A stretch of 64,000 bases of DNA, taken from positions 744,001-808,000 of the forward strand of contig OX579635.1 of NCBI GenBank assembly GCA_951230915.1, read 5' to 3'. Positions 57,609 through 64,000 of this stretch are shown piece after piece. The position numbers and the translations under genes were made by a program. Source of the stretch: Antitrichia curtipendula (Eukaryota; Streptophyta; Bryopsida; Hypnales; Leucodontaceae). The notes below the pieces were generated by a model. That model was not told the origin of the DNA and did no database searches. It saw nothing but the letters and a program-made list of their open reading frames with translations. Position 1 is the first letter of the stretch. Each line of letters starts with the position of its first letter.

Positions 57609-58368
57609 AACACTATATTCATTAAAATGAGAGATTGGGGACCTCTCAAAATAAATCATGTTGATCTCAACCTAAATCAACAATTTCCATTAAAATGAGA
57701 GTTTTGAGCAGAATTGACATAAAACCTTTCACAGTTAGGTCAAATCTTAAAGGTTTTATGTCAATTTAGGTTGACTCGACTTAAATTGCAATAAAATCTT
57801 TTACAATTTGGTCAACTCTAAAAGGTTATATGTCAATTTAGGTTGACTTGACCTAAATTGCAATAAAATCTTTCACAATTAGCTCAAATCTGAAAGGTTT
57901 TATGTCAATTTAGGTTGACTCGACCTAAATTGCAATAAAATCTTTCACAATTAGGTCAAATCTGAAAGGTTTTATGTCAATTTAGGTTGACTCGACCTAA
58001 ATTGCAATAAAATCTTTTACAATTTGGTCAAATCTGAAAGGTTTTATGTCAATTTAGGTTGACTTGACCTAAATTGCAATAAAATCTTTTACAATTAGGT
58101 CAAATCTGAAAGGTTTTATGTCAATTTAGGTTGACTCAATCTAAATTGCAATAAAACCTTTTCTGATTTTTTCAAATCTGAAAGGTTTTATGTCAATTTA
58201 GGTTGACTCGATCTAAATTGCAATAAAATCTTTTACAATTAGGTCAAATCTGAAAGGTTTTATGTCAATTTAGGTTGACTCGACCTAAATTGACATAAAG
58301 CCTTTCTTGATTTTCTTTAACTTACCTCTCATTTCAATGGAAAACTCTCATTTTAATGAATATGGTGT
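57609..58368. mobile_element. Nested TIR element (MITE-like) inserted in pol
   Basis: 760 bp bounded by 24-bp terminal inverted repeats with one mismatch (57,610-57,633 and 58,345-58,368; the inner part ATTCATTAAAATGAGAG is perfect) and flanked by the direct repeat TTGAA (57,604-57,608 and 58,369-58,373). Element plus one TTGAA is 765 bp, 255 codons, which accounts for the pol frame resuming in the same phase. It has no coding capacity and is AT-rich, unlike the surrounding CCGG-rich pol. Ends reading CACTATATTC and CACCATATTC recall CACTA elements, but a 5-bp target duplication does not fit that superfamily, so I leave the superfamily open. Confidence 0.88.
57690..58310. repeat. 72-bp tandem repeat of hairpin units inside the nested element
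   Basis: GGTTGAC occurs at 57,769, 57,841, 57,913, 57,985, 58,057, 58,129, 58,201 and 58,273, an exact 72-bp period over eight units. Each unit holds an imperfect inverted repeat with arms of about 23 bp: CAATTTAGGT, a 7-base loop TGACTCG, then ACCTAAATTG, extended outward by TTTTAT/ATAAAA and AAAGG/TCTTT. Units differ by a few substitutions (CTCGAC, CTTGAC, CTCAAT). Confidence 0.9.
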
Positions 58369-58373
58369 TTGAA

Positions 58374-60184
58374 GGGCAAGGAAAGATCCGCTTATGTGAA
58401 AATCCTGAAGGAGTACTTGGATGTCTTTGCTTGGAAGCCATCCGATCTGGAGGGAATTCCCCCTCACTTGGGAGAGCATCATATCGATTTGACGGAAGGA
58501 TCTAATCCGGTTCGTCAGCGACAGTATCGACTCAACCCCAAGTACTCGCTGATGGTTAAGGAAGAAATCGATCGGTTATTGGAATCCGGATTCATCTATC
58601 CGGTCAATAATTCCGAATGGGTTTCTCCGATCGTGGTGGTGCCAAAGAAAGTAGGAAAGGATGGAAAGGTTAAGATCCGAGTCTGTCAAGATTTCCGGAA
58701 GTTGAACGCAGCCACGAAGAAGGATTACTTTCCGCTTCCGTTCACAGACATCATTCTGGATCATGTGGCTGGACACGAGTGTTACAGCTTCCTGGACGGA
58801 TTTTCCGGTTACAACCAAGTTTTCATCCGGTGGTGCGATCAGCTGAAGACTACGTTCACAATAGAATGGGGAACGTATGCCTTCACCCGGATGCCGTTCG
58901 GGCTATGCAACGCACCCGGAACCTTTCAGAGGCTGATGATGGATATTTTCAAGGATTTTCTTAGACATTTCCTGGAAGTATTCATAGATGATTTTGTGGT
59001 TTTCAGTGACCGGAAAAGTCATCTGGAGACTGGAGTGTTTACGGAAGACGTTCCAAAAATGCCGGGAGACCAAGTTAAAGCTGCACCCCGGGAAATGTTT
59101 CTTTGGGATGTTTTCCGGAATTCTCCTAGGTCACGTTGTAAGCCAAACCGGATTGCAAGCGGACTTGGAGAAGGTACGGGTTGTTTTATCCCTGCTACCT
59201 CCCACGAGCGTGAGAGAGATCCGGGGATTTCTTGGATGTGTAGGATACTACTGTCGGTTCATAGACGGATATGCTAAGAAGGCTATTCCTTTGACAGAAC
59301 TTCTCAAGAAGGATACGGATTTTCTTTGGACCGGAAGACAGCAACAAGCTTTTGAGGATCTCAAAACCCAGCTTGCTAGAATTCCGATCCTTTCCGTTCC
59401 TGATTGGGACAAGGATTTCCATGTTACCATCAACGCATCCGGTTGGTGTTTAGGATCAATCCTGTGGCAGTACGACACGGATAGGAGAGAGAATCCGGTT
59501 TACTATGCTAGCAGACAAATGAGTTTGGCAGAACGGAACTACTCCACCACGAAAAGAGAGGCGTTAGCTGTGGTGTATTCCTGTAAGAAGTTCCGGCATT
59601 ACTTACTCGGTTACAAGGTAATTTTTCACACGGATCATGATTCTTTGAAATACCTTGTGAACAAACCGGATTTGTCAGGCAGGATTGCTAGATGGATTTT
59701 GCTTTTACAAGAGTTTAACTATGAAATCATAGTTAAATCTGGTAAGGCAAATTCAAACGCGGATTATCTCTCGAGGCAAAGAGGAAAAGAATCCGTAGCG
59801 GATGTATCTGCAGAATTTCCGGATGAATTTCCGAAAATTCAAGAGATTCCGATTAGGATAGACAATCCGGATTCTCCCATGGTAGAAGTCTTTCACCTGA
59901 ACGATGAGTTAGTCTCGGAATATCAAGATATCATAGCTTATTTAGTATGGTCTAGATATCCGGAACCAATGAGTCGAGAGGAAATAGAAATTTTCCAGCG
60001 AAAAGTGGCACCCTATACAATGATTAGGGGAGTCCTTTTCAAGTTAGGAGCGGATGATGTTCTACGGCGATGTCTGGAACTACCGGACCGGAAGAAAGTA
60101 ATCCGGGCACTTCATGCCGGAAGTTCAGGCGGACATTTTGCCTTTGTAAGTACAGTCAACCGAATCCGATCAGCCGGATACTGG
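58374..60184 (+). pseudogene. pol: Reverse transcriptase and RNase H part of pol
   Basis: RT motifs in order: DVFAWKPSDL near the start, FIYPVNNSEWVSPIVVVPKK, FLDGFSGYNQ with the first catalytic Asp (about 58,795), RMPFGLCNAP and FIDD at 58,981-58,992 (Phe for the usual Tyr of YxDD). A 7-bp tandem duplication, CTGGAGA then CTGGAGT at 59,023-59,036, shifts the frame just after FSDRKSHLE; the next frame resumes with the expected TFQKCRETKLKLHPGKC. RNase H follows: INASGW at about 59,429 (Asn at 59,432 where the catalytic Asp is expected), KREALAV, HTDHDSLKYL and NADYLSR. These enzymes copy element RNA to DNA. With the shift and the Asp-to-Asn change this copy cannot work. Confidence 0.88.
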
Positions 60185-61195
60185 TAGCCGTGCTTGCATC
60201 GGGATGTTAGGAATTTCGTGCAAAGTTGTGATCAGTGTCAAAGGACAGGAGCGCCATCATTCCGGAACCACTGGCCGCTAACTCCAATCATTCCTCTAGC
60301 TCCATTCAAGAAATGGGGGATAGATTTTATTGGACCCATCTTTCCGGTCAGTGCCAGAAAGAAGAGGTACATTATCCTAGCCACGGATTACGCGACCAAG
60401 TTGGTGGAGGCCAAGGCAACACAGAAGAATGATGCTCAGACTTCCGCGAACTTTCTGTTTGAGGAGATCCTCATGCGGTTTGGACACCCATTGGAATTGG
60501 TCAGTGACCGGGGGATCCATTTCCTCAACGATGTCATCGTTGACCTTACTACCAAGTATCTTATCAAGCACCGGAAGACGACTCCCTATAATCCGAAGGC
60601 AAACGGATTGACGGAACGGGCAAACGGAATTGTTGGTAAGACCTTGAACAAGATGGTTTCCGCTCACAAGACGGATTGGGACCGGAAACTACCTTCGGCG
60701 GTCCATGCGTACAACACCACAAAGAAGAGTACAACCAGACAGACACCATATTTTTTGGTCTTTGGCCAAAATGCAGTGCATGGAGTGGAATTAGAAGTGG
60801 AGACATTCCGTGTCATTGCAGCCCAGAACGCAGAACATAGGATGGACACACTTCCTCGACTCTTGGCAATTGAAGATCTGGAGGAAATCCGGGACGCTGC
60901 TCTGGAGAGGACGCTGGAAGTCCAGGATAAAAGGAAGCAGGTCTATGACTGGAAACTTCCGGCCAACCACGGAATCCGAGAAGGCGGTCTGGTGCTCCTT
61001 TATGATAACCGTTACAAGGATTTCCTAGGTAAATTACATACTCGATGGATGGGACCTTTCCAGGTCAATGAAGTATTCCAGAACGGATCCGTGCAACTTG
61101 AGAACTTGCAAGGCCAATGGTTGGATACTTGTATGAACGGATCGAGGGTGAAGAAGTATACCGCTGCTACCTCTTCAGAGGATTCCGAGTAATGT
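60185..61195 (+). pseudogene. pol: Integrase part of pol
   Basis: Same phase as RNase H but preceded by TAG at 60,185 in SAGYW-stop-PCLHRDV, where Trp or another sense codon is expected. The zinc-binding HHCC region spans this stop (HAGSSGGHF, then CDQC near 60,227). The catalytic triad is visible: Asp in GIDFIGP (60,323), Asp in VSDRGIHF (60,506) and Glu in GLTERANG (60,614), a D-D-35-E spacing. The C-terminal part has RWMGPFQV and ends SEDSE. No chromodomain is recognised. The integrase would insert the cDNA into the genome. Confidence 0.88.
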
Positions 61196-61212
61196 TCGCG
61201 AGGACACTCACA

Positions 61213-61232
61213 GATGAGGAAGGGGTAAATAA
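61213..61232 (+). promoter_or_regulatory. Polypurine tract
   Basis: GATGAGGAAGGGGTAAATAA directly precedes the LTR start TGTCGCA at 61,233. It is the expected plus-strand primer position; purine-rich in its first 14 bases, less so at the end. Confidence 0.6.
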
Positions 61233-61537
61233 TGTCGCAACCAGGATTTTTGGTTTTTAGTTGTTTATCTAGAAAAGGGAACGGAAACTATCAATTAATA
61301 TCTAGGTTTTGTCTAAAAACAGCAGAGGACGGAAAATTAGGAAAGACATTGAAATAGTGGAATAGTTGGAACGAATCCGATCCTAGCAGTGACACCTAGG
61401 AGCCGGATTTGAATTGGAACCTTGTCCGGAAGTAGTAGTGGACCGGATTGGGGGTAGAAAACCGGATTAGGGTTGGACTGGAATTGTAGGACCGGACCGG
61501 TAAACGTCATCATGACGACTTTTAGGTCAGGAGAGAC

Positions 61538-61545
61538 TATAAAAG
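61538..61545 (+). promoter_or_regulatory. LTR TATA box
   Basis: TATAAAAG lies about 305 bp into the LTR, in ACTATAAAAGCCCAGG, and about 270 bp upstream of the LTR ORF ATG. It is the best candidate promoter of the element. Transcription from here would put the LTR ORF ahead of gag on the RNA. Confidence 0.6.
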
Positions 61546-61806
61546 CCCAGGACCTCCTTAGTCACTCTCCATTTCCAAACACTATTTGGTGAGAGTATTC
61601 TTGGCGCTCCTCGTTTTCAAGCGTTGTGAGCGTGCGCGTGTATGTATGAGCGGTAGAGGTGTGCTGCAGGGTAGGTTACCGGTAGCGTACCGATCGTTGT
61701 GCAGGTTTCCGGTTGAGATCGGAGAGAGAACGTGAGAACGGGACGTGCGGCTAGGACTGTGTGAGGTAGAAACGGAAAGGAACTCTTTTAGATCTAGTCT
61801 GTGTCC

Positions 61807-62974
61807 ATGCCGCAGCTCAGGCGGAACAGACCAGGGCCATCCACGTCGTCGGCTCCGGTCAAACTCCGGAAGGTCGTTCCGGTTCTCCCTTCAACAGAGG
61901 AAGAGATGGAGATGCTCCGGTTGGATCTCAACCGGATGGGGTGCCAGGGTTTGCTCGACAAACCCTGGGGTTTTAAGGATGAGCGGATGGTGAAGGAGAT
62001 CCAGAGGAAGTGGACCAACCAGTTCGACAACACAATCCGTTGTGTTCCGGCACAGTGGACGGAAGAGATCTGGAGAGAGGTTTACAAGTTCCGGGCAGGA
62101 GGCCACGGGATGGCAAACCGGAAGGACGAATACGTCCGGGGCAAGTTCCGAGGAGCGGTCAACCCCTAGGACGGATACGCGGTGGAAGACTGCATTGACG
62201 ACCGACACCGGAAGCTATTGCAGTTTCTCATTCCGATCCTGCATCCGGAGAAGCCGACAAGGGTGACGATCACCCTCGGCAACACGATCTTTGGGGCTCT
62301 GAGCGGAGACCGGAAGGCGGACTGGGCCCGGATCATGTTTGATCTGATGGCCCAGTTGGCAATGAGGGTCGGAAGGAGTAGGCCGACACCCGTGTGTCCC
62401 TACCTCTTCCACCTCTACGAGCAACACCAGCTCCTTTTGGACTCGGAAGAGAAGGAGTGGAAGGCCCAAAAAAATCTTCTGAAGTACGGAGAATCGGAAA
62501 CGGATGAGGAAGAAGAGGAAACCGGATCCGAGACCGAAGAAGAAGAAGATGAAGAAGAGGCGGAGAGGCAGACCAAGCGGCACAAGACGACGTCTCCGAC
62601 CGGAAGAGGATCTCCGCTCGGTGATAAGATCGGAAAGGAGAAGACACCGGAAGGGGAGAAGGCAGGCTGTTCGAAGAAGGGACCTGCCGATCCGTTCGAG
62701 AAGCTGGTCAAGACCCTCTGCGACATCCGCGCAGATTGGGAGGCGAAGAGAATCGCCCTGCTCCAAATCGGAGAGTTGGTGCAGGCAGCACCGGACAGCA
62801 AATTGCCGGGAAAGGTAGCGGAGTGCATCACCAATCCGGTCGAGATCCGGAAACAGGAAGCAGAGATCCGTCGACTTCAAGAGGAGGTCGACATGCTGAA
62901 GGCGGAAGTGGCCACCTTCAAGGAAGACATGGCCGCCATCCGGATAATGGCGGACGAAACACAGAAGGTGGCGG
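61807..62974 (+). pseudogene. N-terminal part of LTR-encoded ORF, one in-frame TAG
   Basis: Frame from ATG 61,807 runs in one phase to the LTR break, interrupted by TAG at 62,167. The N-terminal 120 codons are Trp- and Arg-rich (MVKEIQRKWTNQFDN, WTEEIWREVYKFRAGG). Then a globular-looking part (LLQFLIPILHPEKPTRVTIT, FDLMAQLAMRVG), a Glu-rich acidic run around codons 235-260, a basic segment (AERQTKRHKT) and a coiled-coil-like C-terminal stretch that overlaps the left LTR copy. The total when intact would be about 520 residues. No known domain is recognised; it does not resemble gag, env or a chromodomain to my eye. It could be an accessory or captured gene. Confidence 0.65.
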
Positions 62975-64000
62975 GTCAGTACTCTGCTTCGAACTTCCGT
63001 CACTGCCATGTGGAAGCCGAGATCAACAACATAGCACTGTGGATCACTAGTCACTAAATCAAGAATTAAAAAAAATTTAAACAATGAATTACAACAAAAC
63101 ATGACCAAATGTGCATGTAATGTTCAAATTCAACTAACTCACCGCTTCTCTACAATGATTAATTGGCGCATGTTAATCAACTTGACCTTAACTGACTCAT
63201 CCAGTTGCTTTATGAGCTAGAAATGCATAGATGGATGACCAGACTTCATGTCCCTCCCTAGAGCTGCGAGCTACATCTACACATGCACCACGCTTCCAAT
63301 CAAAAGAATTAGTTTGAATTAAAATATCTCATGCAATACAATGAATTGAACTATGATTCACAGTAATCAATCATGAATAAACTTAAAGTCACGTGAAGCC
63401 AAACTAAAGAACTACTGTTGAGCATGCCTGTCTGAAATGCATCCAGATACCTTACTAGAAACTCAACCCTAGAAGAATCTTTCACTAACCGATGCCCAAA
63501 CTGCCGAAACGTATTAGCACTCGACAGTTGACAACTGAAGTTCCGAAATGGAGTGAAAACCTCTACCAAGGGTCGTCAATGGGGCTTGCAATAAGTAATA
63601 TTAAGATCAGATGCGTTGTTACGTTGCTATACATGATCCAAATACTGAGAACATCCGAAAGCTAAGTTATAGATAAATTTGATATTTGAAGTGCGTTTGC
63701 AGATTCCACACTGGAGTTGGAAAACTGAAACTGCTATATGAACGGACTGGGCTGGGCTTTAAGTTAAGTTAAATCCCCTATTTTGCAATGAAGTTTTCAT
63801 TGCATGAATTTGCACCCAAAAACAATTAATAAGAAAAGACGATATAAGAAAGCAGTATTCCCAAAACTCTGAAGCTTTAGGAGGAGGATATTCCTGATTT
63901 GGGGTGTGCCGAATTTGGTAACAAATCAGAATATCTTGGGGCAAGAATTGCAAAGGGGCAACTGATCATCACGTCATCACGATTCGTAGTAACTAGGACA
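62975..64000. other. AT-rich flank, nothing recognised
   Basis: Sequence changes from CCGG-rich LTR to AT-rich DNA at the break. No reading frame with a recognisable motif, no RNA gene and no clear repeat was seen. Short frames on the minus strand (63,351-63,569; 63,759-63,953) are not convincing. Confidence 0.5.

Larger units (their letters stand above)
52802..62974 (+). mobile_element. Decayed Ty3/Gypsy LTR retrotransposon, circularly permuted copy
   Basis: Order is partial LTR, PBS, gag, protease, RT, RNase H, integrase, polypurine tract, partial LTR. RT-RH-integrase order defines Ty3/Gypsy. The internal region (54,554-61,232) is complete. The LTR inner ends are set by a 7-bp terminal inverted repeat: TGTCGCA starts the right LTR at 61,233 and TGCGACA ends the left LTR at 54,553. 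The left LTR lacks its 5' part and the right LTR its 3' part; they overlap by only 102 bp (52,802-52,903 and 62,873-62,974, three mismatches). Gag-pol is one frame apart from premature stops (55,051; 55,780; 55,981; 56,302; 60,185), a 7-bp duplication near 59,023 and a nested 760-bp transposon. No chromodomain is seen after the integrase. Target-site duplication cannot be judged because both outer LTR ends are absent. The element cannot act autonomously. Confidence 0.9.
61233..62974 (+). repeat. Right LTR, 5' part only
   Basis: Starts at TGTCGCA, matching the inverted TGCGACA of the left LTR. It carries a TATA box and the start of a long ORF, and breaks off at 62,974, after which similarity to the left LTR ends (62,975 onward is unrelated AT-rich DNA). 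From this part and the left LTR the complete LTR would be about 3.4 kb, long for a Gypsy element. Confidence 0.8.

Noticed and set aside
57609..58368. Assignment of the nested element to CACTA (En/Spm)
   Set aside because: The ends recall CACTA, but the duplication observed is TTGAA (5 bp) and the last base at each end does not align with a 3-bp duplication.
62215..63108. 297-codon minus-strand ORF
   Set aside because: It mirrors the LTR ORF on the other strand, including a phenylalanine/leucine run opposite the Glu-rich tract, and crosses the LTR break.

Overview
Organism and overall character. This is eukaryotic, plant-like DNA: a 40-kb satellite array, intron-poor genes spread through AT-rich spacer, TATA-type promoters, a Ty3/Gypsy retrotransposon with a plant-type tRNA-Asp primer-binding site, and a nested miniature transposon. 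Nothing in it is bacterial. A bryophyte or other early land plant is my best guess. The guess is weak, and rests on intronless multicopy-looking genes set among repeats and on the flavour of the Gypsy pol.

Layout. (1) 1 to about 39,945: one head-to-tail satellite that runs off the left edge. By coordinate arithmetic it holds 351 monomers, 340 of 114 bp and 11 of 97 bp, with no other net length change, organised into nested higher-order repeats. (2) 39,946-40,270: a ragged border of shorter, diverged copies. (3) 40,271-52,800: a gene island with a protein-kinase-like gene (+, two in-frame TAA), an intact gene for a basic/acidic/coiled-coil protein (+), and a RING-H2 gene (-, two in-frame stops). 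The last two share a conserved N-terminal domain that I do not recognise. The AT-rich spacer carries older dispersed repeats. (4) 52,802-62,974: a decayed Ty3/Gypsy retrotransposon. Both outer LTR parts are missing in a way that makes the copy look circularly permuted, its unusually long LTR (about 3.4 kb when the two parts are compared) contains an ORF, and a 760-bp TIR element full of 72-bp hairpin repeats sits in pol. (5) 62,975-64,000: AT-rich, nothing recognised.

What ties it together. All three genes lie 160-185 bp downstream of a TATA-like element. Each has a cluster of one 13-bp box upstream (GGCGACNNCGGGT, or its complement ACCCGNNGTCGCC), always in the same polarity relative to the gene. 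All three share a diverged 5' leader. The same box occurs at least twice in every satellite monomer (GGCGACCTCGGGT and GGCGACCGCAGGT). The most interesting reading is a multicopy gene system (kinase-like, coiled-coil and RING members under one promoter type) whose promoter box has also been amplified into a 40-kb satellite. This architecture recalls the Marchantia polymorpha Y-chromosome repeats with an embedded RING-finger gene family, but identity with that system is not shown here.

Limits. No homology search, RNA data or alignment program was used. Family calls rest on motifs read by eye, and repeat boundaries are good to about one monomer.
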